In this document: one piece after another, positions 12,501-19,307 of the stretch
Position numbering within the stretch: the stretch's first letter is position 1
How the letters are laid out: every line of letters starts with the position of its first letter
Assembly (NCBI GenBank): GCA_031253835.1
Contig: JAIRVP010000043.1
Coordinates: forward strand, 186,001-250,000
Origin: Burkholderia sp.
GTDB taxonomy: Bacteria > Pseudomonadota > Gammaproteobacteria > Burkholderiales > Burkholderiaceae
DNA: 64,000 nt
Direction of reading: 5' to 3'
The notes under the pieces: generated by a model
What the model was told of the DNA's origin: nothing
Seen by the model: the letters and a program-made list of their open reading frames with translations, nothing else
The model's database searches: none
Program-made: the position numbers and the translations under genes

Positions 12501-13261
12501 CGCAGGTAGGCAGGCGGGAACGCGGCGACGTTGACCGACTCGCGCACGAGCAGCGCATGCGCGGCGTCCGGCGCGAACGGCTGCGGCGGCGCCACGACGA
12601 TGCTGGCGCCGATCGCGAGCGGCGCGAGCCAGCATTCGTGCGCGGCGTCGAAATTGACCGACGCGAAATGCAGCAGACGGTCGCCGGCCTCGATCGGCAG
12701 CGCGGCCGCGAGCGCGGCGCAATGCGCGGCAAGCGGCCCGTGCTCGACGACCACCGCCTTCGGCGTGCCGGTCGAGCCCGACGTATAGATCATGTAGGCG
12801 GCCGAACGCGGGTGGACCGGCACTTCGTCAGCGTCAGCGGCCAGGTCCGCCTCGCCCGCTGCGTCGGCCGCCGGATCGAACGCGTGTTCGAACGGCGTAC
12901 CGAGCGCGGCCCGGCCGGCTGCATCGACGATGCCGTGCCGCAGTTGTGCATCCCGGACGATCCAGTCGAGGCGCGCGGCCGGATGGCGCGGATCGAGCGG
13001 CACGAACACGCCGCCCGCCTTCAGCACGGCCAGCAGCGCGACGAACAGTTCGCACGAACGCTCGACACATACGCCGACCCGCACTTCCGCGCCGACGCCG
13101 GCCGCGCGCAGTTGTCGGGCCAGGTGCGACGCCCGTGCGTCGAGCGCGCCGCGCGACAGGCGCAGGTCATGCTGGAAAGGGACCGCGATGGCGGGTGCGT
13201 CGGGCGCGATGCGCGCCAGTTCGCGGATTCGGTGATGCAGCGCAGTCGGGAAACTCGTCAT
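3599..13261 (-). CDS. orbI: Ornibactin non-ribosomal peptide synthetase OrbI
   Basis: Trimodular synthetase of about 3220 residues, with order A-T / C-A-T-E / C-A-T. The first adenylation domain starts at the N-terminus with no preceding condensation domain, as in an initiation module. Carrier motifs are LGADSL, LGGDSI and LGGHSL. HHxxxDG-type motifs mark the condensation domains (HHAITDG, HHVLLDG) and the epimerase (HHAIVDG). Pocket positions 235/236/239 read D-A-E (hydroxyornithine-like), D-L-T (Asp code) and D-V-W (Ser code). With OrbJ this gives OHOrn, D-(hydroxy)Asp, Ser, OHOrn, the ornibactin order. I chose the ATG giving MTSFPTALHH because an AAGGA lies about 10 nt upstream; an in-frame ATG 36 nt earlier lacks a good site. 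Transcribed divergently from orbE from an OrbS-type promoter. Confidence 0.95.
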   Translation of the reverse strand: MTSFPTALHHRIRELARIAPDAPAIAVPFQHDLRLSRGALDARASHLARQLRAAGVGAEVRVGVCVERSCELFVALLAVLKAGGVFVPLDPRHPAARLDWIVRDAQLRHGIVDAAGRAALGTPFEHAFDPAADAAGEADLAADADEVPVHPRSAAYMIYTSGSTGTPKAVVVEHGPLAAHCAALAAALPIEAGDRLLHFASVNFDAAHECWLAPLAIGASIVVAPPQPFAPDAAHALLVRESVNVAAFPPAYLREFAAVAARDGVPPALRVLAFGGEALPQQAFEFVRGTFPSVRLINGYGPTEAVISPMLWPVEPGETPVLAADDAYASLPIGRVIGPRVARVDGAGADGVGELMLGGVCVARGYHGRPALTAERFIPDADGEPGARVYRTGDLARLRDDGAFDYLGRLDDQVQVRGVRVEPAEIAACLRSHPAVADAAVVAETGNGPTRLIACVALRAAADDAALKAHVAAQLPAAWQPHRFVRCDVLPYTLNGKIDRAALRERMAAARATTPGTGEAPRTPTEQHLAGLWQTLLGLDVVPSRDDRFIALGADSLAAMQLQAAIRAAVRVNLRLDTLFADPALAELAEQVDRAERETGEPLAAISARRAPADPAASGAPHVDRAASLAQQRFWVLAQTRDASAAYHIAAHWTIDGALDRDALQRALDHVIGRHEAWRTTLVDNDDGVVMQRIHAHLPVSIADIDLRDQPPAARDAQAARLAERDAAEPFDLARGPLLRATLVALAGDRHRLLLTAHHAITDGWSSRCAFDELSAAYRAYAEGREPSLPGLPIQYADYADWQRDMLAGGEGARQLDYWRGALRDVPGPLALPVDRQPGAVRTLQGARVSVRLPDAVAADVRQLARDAQATVFTVLLAALDAWLSRLTGATDVVVAVPVAHRQRPETRALLGLFLNTVALRVQVAPTLPFRALVDAARTAALDAVAHQDVPFERVVDAVKPPVKRGDEWLRVKFAQQFDARHDSVLPGATAVATPGPDLAARFDFALDFTDDANGIELVAAYATDCIDADTARAWLDSYAALVGAAAHDPHHTTAALPCDASAASRQPRDGRALRVEHADIVAAFARQAAAYPHRVALSDASTSLTFAELDDMSNRVARALTQRGAAAEASVIVCIERSARFVVGLLGALKAGALAVLLDPAQPAARLAAAAADCGARWALVADPAAWPAGIDTQPLDVDTLAQDATLAHAAGVRVEPHPEQGAYLIYTSGSTGTPKGVVVSHGALADYVQGMLDEFAFAPDASFAMVSTVAADLGHTTLFGALCAGRTLHLLPAACAFDPDLFADEMRRRDVGVLKIVPSHLQALLDARVPADVLPRHALVTGGETLTWALVARLAALAPACRVINHYGPTEATVGAIACDTASIAAEARDPASGVPLGQPLPNARALVLDAFGACVPAGATGELYLGGPGVARGYLGRPAQTAERFVPDPFTPGARLYRTGDRVRLCTDGRLAFLGRIDDQVKIRGYRVEPGEVSAAVRAAGPVGQAETLAIEHDGRLRLATFVVMRDGAAFDEAAVRTALAAKLPDYMVPAQFVALARLPVTANGKIDRAALRELAAAPVAVASGDAPQGAVETVLADVWQAVLKAPHVGRDDNFFELGGDSILVLQVIARARKRGVRFTPKQLFDGPTVAELARVAKTDDTAAAVQPASAVATAAATPAAIPILTPAQQRFFALEIPHPGHWNQSVAFDVRGPFDAGAFARAFDAVLTHHDAFRQRFARGADGAWQASDAAKPYDALPFVEVAARDEADALARFDALQRRLDLGRGPLACACAARLPDGSTQLYLAIHHAIVDGVSWRILLDDLDTAYRAACDRTPVRLSQPGLRADAWAARLARAATEPASPFAAEAAYWAGMAQGDDVAPDHPGAAATNADAAVVVQTIDAALTRAALTDAHAAYRTQTIELLGAALALALAGARDATSCRVELEGHGREALFDDADASRTIGWLTSHYPVTLPVAATARDTLCAVKDTLRTVPHKGLGFGVLAHYGDAATRAALAAVPRPRVTFNYLGQFDAPRDATLVPRFGGTGVERDTQGPLGNTLAIHAYLDTDRDGARTLKVHWVYGAPQFERATIDAFAARFAAALRELVEACASRIAHRGAGATPGDFPLAQAAGLTQAAIERTPLDWRAIDDVYPLSPMQQGILFHALFAPGHASYVNQLVATATALDADRLAAAFDASVARHDILRTSVMPDEAAPLQCVHRHARIPVEQLDWRERGDTLDTDFDAWLAADRARGFDWREPPLMRLTLIRVTDDAWRVVWTRHHVLLDGWSTARLLADVLRDYRDPDAVSPFASRPALRYRDFIAWLGTRDRDADERFWTERLARLDAPTLIAERTADRADAEMVTWRATLDADAMTRVAQTARALRLTVNTLVQGAWALALQRMTHQPAVAFGATVAGRPDALADVDSVLGLFINTLPVITAPAPQQRAADWLQTLQRENAAAAEHAHTPLADIQRWARGAGGALFDTLVVFENYPVDDTARDADPRALALSGVRSIEATDFALTLVIESGAELTIDYGYDTVRIDARQVETWHRAFACALDALARTPDALLGTLSIADDTTRDALARAQDTAHAWPLAQRQPLHLQFADAALATPDAVALEYADVHGGVHRATYRELDAATSRIAAALRRRGVQPDTPVALCVERSFDMVMALVGVLKAGAAYLPVDPDYPAERIAYLLRDARPAVAITQAHLREQVEAALGEGADTQLLTVADLLADETDDTHADAAAIDDAQLAYLIYTSGSTGKPKGAGNTHGALANRIAWMQHAYRLTRDDVVLHKTPFGFDVSVWEFVWPLAIGAKLAIAAPGDHRDPARLAAAIHAHGVTVLHFVPSMLAAFAAHLDDFSAAAQCDSVRLIVASGEALAPELVAKMARLLPNATLVNLYGPTEAAIDVSHWTCGPDDAHAVAVPIGHPIANLQLHVLDAAWQPVPAGATGELYLAGAGLARGYLGRPALTAERFVPDPFVPGARMYRTGDLARRRADGALDYLGRVDTQVKLRGQRIEPGEIEALLRAASGVNDAVVIVRDEQLIGYVARGDAGPLDRAALLDALRAQLPAYMVPSQLIELDALPVTPNGKCDRHALPAPVCEMAEVVELATDTERALAAIWQRVLHVDAIGRDGDFFLLGGHSLLATQAHAQANLHWGLALPLRTLFDTRTLARCAEAIDTACAARGETDAASAIDALLGELETQ

Positions 13262-13331
13262 GTGCGTGAAGTCCTTCGGTCCGGCCGCTTCGGCCAAGTC
13301 TCGGGGCCGCTTGGGGCGGCTTCACTGGTGT

Positions 13332-13356
13332 GACGAACGGCGCCGCCGATTTTTTA
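13332..13356 (-). promoter_or_regulatory. OrbS-type promoter for orbI-orbJ
   Basis: On the minus strand the sequence reads TAAAAA, 15 nt, CGTC, ending about 70 nt before the orbI start. The same hexamer, spacing and CGTC core occur before orbE and orbH. OrbS-dependent promoters at these three places are known for the ornibactin locus; the exact element boundaries here are read from the sequence. Confidence 0.8.
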
Positions 13357-13404
13357 CCGTTTTGTGCGCAAAGTGCGGGCGGCCGCTTTTTTTGACGGTG
13401 CTGC

Positions 13405-13429
13405 TAAATATTTGCGTGGCCCGTTCGTC
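13405..13429 (+). promoter_or_regulatory. OrbS-type promoter for orbE
   Basis: TAAATA, 15 nt, CGTC on the plus strand, followed by TATCAGGGAGG; the orbH promoter shares CGTCTATCAG. It lies back to back with the orbI promoter, with about 48 nt between the two -35 elements, so one intergenic region serves both synthesis and export. The leader to the orbE ATG is about 100 nt. Confidence 0.78.
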
Positions 13430-13532
13430 TATCAGGGAGGAAAGCCGGAACGGGCCCCGCCTCGCCCGCCGCTTTCGCGTCAGTTTTGCCGTTTCCGCGT
13501 TTCTGCCTGCCTTCCCTTTACCGACGTTGCCG

Positions 13533-15278
13533 ATGACAGCCGCCCACGAGCCTTCTTCCCCGCCGTCCCTCGACGCCTCTCCCGGCCGCCCCGCGGCGCG
13601 CCTGATCCTTGCGCTGCTGCGCGAAAGCCGCGTGTCGTTCACGCTGGCGCTCACTGCGTGCGTACTGAACGGCATCGCGAGCGTGCTGCTCGTCGCGACG
13701 CTGAACCGCGCGCTCTCTCAACCGGGCGCGGCCGATGCGTCGCTCGCGTGGCGCTTCGCGCTGTGCGCGGTGATCGCGCTCGTCACGCGGATCGTGTCGG
13801 GCACGCTGTTCGCCCGCCTGTCGCAGGACACGATGGCGCGGCTGCGCGTGCATCTCGCGCGGCGCGTCGGCGCGGCCGAGCTGCGCGATATCGAGCGGAT
13901 CGGCGCGGCGCCCGTGCAGTCGGTGCTGACCGACGACGCGACCAACGTGTCGATGCTGTTCTTCGCGCTGCCGAACCTGGTCATGCACGGCTCGATCGTG
14001 TTCGGCTGCCTCGGCTACCTCGCGTGGCTGTCGTGGCCCGTGTGCCTGCTCGCGCTGGCCGCGATCATCGCCGGCTCGCTCGGCTATCACACCGGCGACC
14101 GCCGCGCGATCGCGTCGCTCGAAGCGGCCGGCCACGCACAGGACCGCCTGTTCGGCTATCTCGGCTCGCTGTTCTCCGGCGCGAAGGAGCTGAAGCTGCA
14201 CGATGCGCGCGCCCGCCAGTTCGTCGACGGCCAGCTCGGCGCCGCGATCGGCGAAGTGCGGGACCACCGCCGCCGCGCGTTCAGCGCGTATGCGGTCGGG
14301 GTCGGCTGGATCATCTTCCTGTTCTACGTATTCCTCGGCGTCGCATCGTTCTGGCCGCAGCTCGGCGTGCATGCCGACCCGGCCGCCGCGGCCGGCTACG
14401 TCGTCGTGTTCCTGTTCATGCTCGTGCCGCTCGACGGCCTGCTGAACAACCTGCCGACCGTCAATGCCGCACGCGTGTCGCTCACGCGGATCGAAGGCGT
14501 GATGGCCGAATTCGGCGCGCTGCGCACGGTGCCGCCCGCGGCCGACGCCCCCGACGTGCCGCCGGCCGGCGCCGTCACGCTGCGCGGCGTCACGCACGCG
14601 TACTTCCACGAACGCGACGAAAGGATGTTCAGCATCGGGCCGATCGACCTGACGATCAAGCCGGGCGAGCTCGTGTTCATCGTCGGCGGCAACGGCAGCG
14701 GCAAGACGACGCTCGCGAAGGTGCTGACGGGGCTCTACGAACCGGAGGAAGGCACGATCGAGGTCGACGGCCGCGCGATCGGCTGGCGCGAGCGCGCGGC
14801 CTACCGGCAGCGCTTCAGCGCGGTATTCAACGATTTCCACCTGTTCGATGCGCTGCTCGGCATCGTCGACCCCGACGATCCGTCGCGCGCGCAGGCCGAT
14901 GCACGGGCGAACGCGCTCGTCGCGAAGCTGGCGCTCGACCACAAGGTGAAAGTGGTCGACGGCGCGTTCTCGACGCGCGCGCTGTCGACCGGGCAGCGCA
15001 AGCGGCTCGCGCTCGTCGTCGCCTATTTGGAAGACCGGCCGTTCTACCTGTTCGACGAATGGGCGGCCGATCAGGATCCGTCGTTCAAGGCCGTGTTCTA
15101 CGAGCAACTGCTGCCCGAGCTGCGCGCGCGCGGCAAGGCCGTGATCGTGATCACGCACGACGACCGCTACTTCGATCTCGCCGACCGGCTACTGAAGCTC
15201 GACAACGGGCGCATCGTCAGCGACACGATGCCGGCGCGCCTGCGTGCGCAGGATGGCGTCGATGCGCTGAGCATTTAA
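13533..15278 (+). CDS. orbE: Cyclic-peptide-export-type ABC transporter OrbE (ATPase/permease fusion)
   Basis: A 581-residue inner-membrane half-transporter of the PvdE/SyrD type, with a membrane domain in the N-terminal half (hydrophobic segments near 31-60, 73-93, 147-185, 252-273, 285-300) and a C-terminal nucleotide-binding domain. Walker A GGNGSGKTT is at 385-393, the signature is LSTGQ (484-488) and Walker B/catalytic Glu is in FYLFDEW (504-510). The family moves siderophore precursors or peptides across the inner membrane, so ornibactin or precursor export is the likely role. The start MTAAHEPSS was chosen because upstream in-frame sequence overlaps the promoter region and lacks family features. 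It is the only orb gene in the window on the plus strand and stands alone. Confidence 0.92.
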   Translation: MTAAHEPSSPPSLDASPGRPAARLILALLRESRVSFTLALTACVLNGIASVLLVATLNRALSQPGAADASLAWRFALCAVIALVTRIVSGTLFARLSQDTMARLRVHLARRVGAAELRDIERIGAAPVQSVLTDDATNVSMLFFALPNLVMHGSIVFGCLGYLAWLSWPVCLLALAAIIAGSLGYHTGDRRAIASLEAAGHAQDRLFGYLGSLFSGAKELKLHDARARQFVDGQLGAAIGEVRDHRRRAFSAYAVGVGWIIFLFYVFLGVASFWPQLGVHADPAAAAGYVVVFLFMLVPLDGLLNNLPTVNAARVSLTRIEGVMAEFGALRTVPPAADAPDVPPAGAVTLRGVTHAYFHERDERMFSIGPIDLTIKPGELVFIVGGNGSGKTTLAKVLTGLYEPEEGTIEVDGRAIGWRERAAYRQRFSAVFNDFHLFDALLGIVDPDDPSRAQADARANALVAKLALDHKVKVVDGAFSTRALSTGQRKRLALVVAYLEDRPFYLFDEWAADQDPSFKAVFYEQLLPELRARGKAVIVITHDDRYFDLADRLLKLDNGRIVSDTMPARLRAQDGVDALSI

Positions 15279-15290
15279 GAGACGGTCGAT

Positions 15291-15332
15291 AAAAAAATCG
15301 CCGACGCGCTGCCATGGCAGTGCGTCGGCGAT
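15291..15332 (-). terminator. Rho-independent terminator of the orbS-orbB operon
   Basis: An 11-bp perfect stem (ATCGCCGACGC with its complement) around a short loop, followed on the minus strand by seven T residues. It lies about 60 nt after the orbB stop. In the orbE direction there is no T run after the stem, so it primarily ends the minus-strand operon. Confidence 0.88.
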
Positions 15333-15391
15333 GGGCATTTCGGAAGGGAACGTTGCCGATGCGTCGCGCGCCGATCGCGACGCCCTGCCCG

Positions 15392-16423
15392 TCACGTCTT
15401 GCGCACGGCCGGCAGCTTCAGCATCGTGTCGGTCATCACGTCGGCCAGTTTCAGCGCCGACATCGGTCCGCCGAACCCCCAGATATTGCGTTCGATCAGC
15501 GCGATCCGGTGTTCCTTCATCGCGGGCACGAAGCGCCACACCGGCGAATCGAGTTTCGCGGACAGCGGCACGTCCAGCCCCGACGCGGTCACGAACATCA
15601 CGGCCAGGTCGCGCTGCCGGAGCAGATCGGCCGACGTCACGTACAGCGTGCCTTCCCGCGTCGGTTTCTTCGGCCACGGATCGAGCCCGAGCGCACGCGC
15701 GAGGCCGGCCGACGTGCTGTTGCCCGTGTAGGCCCAGTAGCGATCGGGCAAGCCGAGATCCTGCAGCAGCGCGATGCGCTCGCCGTTGCGGCCCGCGGCC
15801 GCGAGCCGCGCCGCATTGCGCGCGATGCCGGCGTCGAGCTGCGCATCGACCGCTTGCGCACGCGCGTCGCGCCCCGTCACTGCGCCAATGGTCCGGAAGA
15901 TCTGCCGCATCCAGTCGAGCTGCGTGACGGGTACCCCGCCGTCGGACACGTTCGGGCTGAACTGGAACAGGATCGTCGGCGCAATCCGGTCGAGCGCGTC
16001 GAAGATCGGCGCATGGCGGAAGCCGACGCCGATGATGAGATCGGGCTTGACCGCCGCGATCGCCTCGAGCCCCGGCTCCTGCCGCGAGCCGACGTCGGTC
16101 ACGTGCGCGAGCCGCTCGCTCCGGTAGCCGAGCCAGCCCGGATAGAACGCCGTATCGGCCATCCCGACCGGCACGATGTCGAGCGCGATCACGCTTTCCG
16201 CGAACATGAAGTCGAGCGCAACCACACGCTGCGGCCGCACGGGCATCTTCGCGCTCGCCTGCGACACGACAGGGTTGCCGGCCAGCGACACGGCGCCCTG
16301 CGCACTGCGTGCGTCGTCGGCAACGGACGCGGCGGCAACCGATGCGGGAAACGCGCCGCAACACGCGGCGCCGAGTGCCGCCGCGAGTACGCCAAGCGCA
16401 TGCCGGCGACCGGCGTGCGTCAC
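15392..16423 (-). CDS. orbB: Ferric-ornibactin periplasmic binding protein OrbB
   Basis: A 343-residue FhuD/FecB-type substrate-binding protein for ferric hydroxamate siderophores. The GTG start overlaps the orbF stop (GTGA), and the N-terminus then reads THAGRRHALGVL followed by a hydrophobic signal peptide ending near SVAAA. No convincing lipobox, so a soluble periplasmic protein is expected. The binding-protein fold is recognisable in RPQRVVALDFMFAES and KPDLIIGVGFRHAPIF. It delivers its ligand to OrbD/OrbC, encoded just upstream in the operon. Upstream in-frame ATG codons lie inside orbF and would spoil the signal peptide. Confidence 0.93.
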   Translation of the reverse strand: MTHAGRRHALGVLAAALGAACCGAFPASVAAASVADDARSAQGAVSLAGNPVVSQASAKMPVRPQRVVALDFMFAESVIALDIVPVGMADTAFYPGWLGYRSERLAHVTDVGSRQEPGLEAIAAVKPDLIIGVGFRHAPIFDALDRIAPTILFQFSPNVSDGGVPVTQLDWMRQIFRTIGAVTGRDARAQAVDAQLDAGIARNAARLAAAGRNGERIALLQDLGLPDRYWAYTGNSTSAGLARALGLDPWPKKPTREGTLYVTSADLLRQRDLAVMFVTASGLDVPLSAKLDSPVWRFVPAMKEHRIALIERNIWGFGGPMSALKLADVMTDTMLKLPAVRKT

Positions 16424-17220
16424 CGGGTCGCGTCCTGCTCGGCCAGTGCCGCGTCGTCCATCGTCAGTAGCAGGGGGCAGCTTCCACACAGTTGCGTTTC
16501 TCCAGGGATTTCATAGCGCAGGCAGCACACGCGACGCGCGCGAAACGGCGTCGGCAGCAGCGCCGAGCGCGGCACGGCATCGCGCACGGGCATCCGCAGC
16601 GGATTCGATTCGCCCCGGATGCAGGCCGAACCGAACAGCCAGTCCGCATCGCGCGCGGGATCGGCCGCGCACGGCAGCGAACGATACGTGTCGAGCAGAT
16701 AGTCGAGCAGGTTGCCCGCGTTGCTCCACAGCACGCGCGGCGTGACGCGGCCCATTGCCGCGAGCAGGTCGATCACCGTGCCGAGATGCGCGATGAGCCC
16801 CGCATAGCGCGGCGCGGGATCGTCGCACGGGGCGCCGAGCGCGTCCGGCGCGAAATACAGCGCGGCCGGCATCCCGTCGTCGAGCGCGACGAACGTGCGC
16901 GCCGGATGCATGTCGAGCGGCCGGCCGAGCGTCAGCGCGGCGACAACACCGGCCTGCGCCGCGCGGCCGAAATAGTATTTGCTCCATTGCGACATCAGCG
17001 CGCGCGCATGCTGCGCGGGATCGCCGCCGTAGTGGCCGACCATCGCGTCGAGCACCGCGTCGCGATGCGCGGGCAATTCGGTGACGGGCACGACGATGCG
17101 GCCCGGCAGATGCGCGTCGTCCGGCATGCCGAGCCAGACGACGTCGAGGTGGTCGGCGAACGGTTCCGGCGCGAATGCCGAAAAGCACGTGGCGCGCGTA
17201 TCGTCGAGCACCGGTGTCAT
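16420..17220 (-). CDS. orbF: Ferric-siderophore reductase OrbF (FhuF-like)
   Basis: A 266-residue protein of the FhuF family, cytoplasmic iron-sulfur proteins that reduce siderophore-bound ferric iron. The C-terminus carries the family's [2Fe-2S] cysteine pattern, Cys232-Cys233-x11-Cys245-x2-Cys248 (CCLRYEIPGETQLCGSC). The start ATG overlaps the orbD stop (ATGA) and the stop overlaps the orbB GTG, so translation is tightly coupled on both sides. Release of iron from imported ferric ornibactin is inferred from family and context. Confidence 0.9.
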   Translation of the reverse strand: MTPVLDDTRATCFSAFAPEPFADHLDVVWLGMPDDAHLPGRIVVPVTELPAHRDAVLDAMVGHYGGDPAQHARALMSQWSKYYFGRAAQAGVVAALTLGRPLDMHPARTFVALDDGMPAALYFAPDALGAPCDDPAPRYAGLIAHLGTVIDLLAAMGRVTPRVLWSNAGNLLDYLLDTYRSLPCAADPARDADWLFGSACIRGESNPLRMPVRDAVPRSALLPTPFRARRVCCLRYEIPGETQLCGSCPLLLTMDDAALAEQDATR

Positions 17221-19307
17221 CGCCCCGCGCGCCGGGCGCGGCGCCCCTCGAGGATCAGCAGCCCGAGCAGGTATGGCGCGCCGATCAGCGCGGTCAGCAC
17301 GCCGGCCGGCACTTCGCGCGGAGCCACGACCGTGCGCGCCGCGAGATCCGCGACACCGAGGATCAGCGCGCCGCACGCGGCCGCGAGCCACAGCCGCGTG
17401 CGATGCCGGCGCGCGCCGAGCATCGTCGCGACGTGCGGCGCCATCAACCCGATGAAGCCGACCGGCCCGACCGCCGCGACGGCCGCACAGGCGGCGAGCG
17501 TCGCGATCGTCAGTGCGAGCGGCCGCAGCGCGGCCACCGGCAGGCCGAGCGCGGCCGCCTGGTCGTCGCCGAGCGCAAGCATGTCGAGCGGTTTCGCGAG
17601 CCATGCGAACACGGGCACCGCGACCACGCACCACGGCAGCAGCATCGACACCTCGCCCCAGCTGCGGCCATAGGTGCCGCCGACGAGCCACACGACGAAG
17701 CGCGCGGGCTGCACGCTTTCCTGCGTGATCAGCCATTGCGCGAGCGTGGTCCACAGCGCGCCGATCACGATACCCGTCAGCGCGACCGCGAGCGGCGCGT
17801 AGCGATGCCGGTGATTCAGCGCGAGCGTGATCGCGAGCGACAAGCCGCCGCCGATCAGCGCGGCGGCCGCGAGCGTCACGTGCCCCATCAACGGCCACGT
17901 CGACAACGCGAACAGCGTGACGAGCCCCGCGCCCTGCGTGACGCCGAGCACTTCGGGGCCCGCGAGCGGATTGCGCACGACGCTCTGCATCGCGACGCCG
18001 CTGACGGCGAGCAGCGCACCCGCGAGCAACGCGCACAGCAGCCGCGGCATGCGCAGGTCGATCAGCATCCGCGCGAGCGCATCCTGGCCGGACAGCGCGG
18101 CGGCCCAGCGCGCGGGCGACAACCATTCGGGGCCGGCCGACACGCCGACCCACACCGCGAGTGCACCGACCACGACGAACAACGCCGTGCGCAGCGGCCA
18201 GCCGAGCCGTTCGAGCCAGCCGACGAGCCGCGTCGAGCCGCCGCCCGCCGCGCGTTCGGCATCCGCGTGGAGCACGCCCGACCAGGCAGCGCCGCGCCGG
18301 ATCATCGCGAGCATCAGCGGCGTGCCGACCAGCGCGATCGCGACGCCGGTCGACAGCGTCGCGTCGAGGCCCGACGCGAGCACCGCGCTGTCGGTGACGA
18401 GCACAAGTGCGCCACCGGCGAGCGCCGACAGCGGCACCAGCACGCCGAGCCGCGCCGCGCGCGCGCCGCGCACCTGGCGCAGCAGGTTCGGCGCGACGAG
18501 CCCGACATACGACAGCGGGCCCGCGATACTGACGGCCACGCTGGTGAACGCGACCGCGACGATCGTCGCGGCGAGCCGCGTCGCATCGACGCGCACGCCG
18601 GCAGCGGCCGCCGCGTCGTCGCCAAGGGTGAGCGGATTCAGCGGCCGGATCACCAGCGGCAGTGCGACCAGCGGCACGACGAGCCAGCGCGCGGCGAGCG
18701 CGAGGCCCGTCGCGCCCGGCTGGTACAGGCTGCCGTTGGTCCACAGCGCGGCGCCCGCGATGTTCTGCTCGAAGAACGCGAGCACGAGCGTCGACAGCGC
18801 GGCGAACAGCAGCATGCACACGCTGCCCGCGAGCACGAGCCGCAACGGCGTCGCGCGCCAGCCGCCGGCCGCGACGATCGCGCATGCAGCGGCGGCGAGC
18901 CCGCACACGAACAGCAGCGGCACCGTCGCGACACCGGCCAGCGCCGGCACGAGCATCGCCGCGAGCAGGCCGAGCTGCGCGCCGCCCGTCACGCCGAGCA
19001 GGTCGGGCGACGCGAGCGGATTGCGCGTGAGCGACTGGAACAGCGCGCCCGCGATGCCGAGGCAGCCGCCCGCGACGAGCGCGGCCGCGACACGCGGCAG
19101 GTTGAGGTCGAACAGGAACACGTGCGCGAGCGACGCGGCATCGCTGCCGGGCACCGCGTCCCACCACACGCGCAAGTCGGGCGCGACGCGCAGTGCCGCG
19201 AGTATCGCGATCAGCGCGACGAGGCCGAACGCGATCGCGCCGGCCCGCCCCGAGGCAGTCCCCTTCCCCGTCGCCGCGAGGCGCTTGCGCATCGCGAACG
19301 TCGTCAT
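17217..19307 (-). CDS. orbD: Ferric-ornibactin ABC transporter permease OrbD (FhuB-like, double length)
   Basis: A 696-residue inner-membrane protein consisting of two tandem FecCD-type permease halves, as in FhuB. Each half has a family hallmark: NLPRVAAALVAGGCLGIAG with NPLASPDLLGVTGGA in the first, MPRLLCALLAGALLAVSG with NPLAGPEVLGVTQGA in the second. Cytoplasmic loops with GPLSYVGLVAPN and GPVGFIGLMAPH fit the ATPase-contact loops. The gene is sandwiched between orbC and orbF with ATGA overlaps at both ends. It forms the importer with OrbB and OrbC. Confidence 0.93.
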   Translation of the reverse strand: MTTFAMRKRLAATGKGTASGRAGAIAFGLVALIAILAALRVAPDLRVWWDAVPGSDAASLAHVFLFDLNLPRVAAALVAGGCLGIAGALFQSLTRNPLASPDLLGVTGGAQLGLLAAMLVPALAGVATVPLLFVCGLAAAACAIVAAGGWRATPLRLVLAGSVCMLLFAALSTLVLAFFEQNIAGAALWTNGSLYQPGATGLALAARWLVVPLVALPLVIRPLNPLTLGDDAAAAAGVRVDATRLAATIVAVAFTSVAVSIAGPLSYVGLVAPNLLRQVRGARAARLGVLVPLSALAGGALVLVTDSAVLASGLDATLSTGVAIALVGTPLMLAMIRRGAAWSGVLHADAERAAGGGSTRLVGWLERLGWPLRTALFVVVGALAVWVGVSAGPEWLSPARWAAALSGQDALARMLIDLRMPRLLCALLAGALLAVSGVAMQSVVRNPLAGPEVLGVTQGAGLVTLFALSTWPLMGHVTLAAAALIGGGLSLAITLALNHRHRYAPLAVALTGIVIGALWTTLAQWLITQESVQPARFVVWLVGGTYGRSWGEVSMLLPWCVVAVPVFAWLAKPLDMLALGDDQAAALGLPVAALRPLALTIATLAACAAVAAVGPVGFIGLMAPHVATMLGARRHRTRLWLAAACGALILGVADLAARTVVAPREVPAGVLTALIGAPYLLGLLILEGRRARRAGR

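Noticed and set aside
4415..13333. Very long plus-strand open frame antisense to orbI
   Set aside because: The translation is Arg/His/Ala-rich without any family motif and mirrors the high-GC codon pattern of orbI; a typical shadow frame.
13260..13532. N-terminal extension of OrbE upstream of MTAAHEP
   Set aside because: The extension crosses both divergent promoters, is unlike exporter N-termini, and the internal ATG gives the normal family length.
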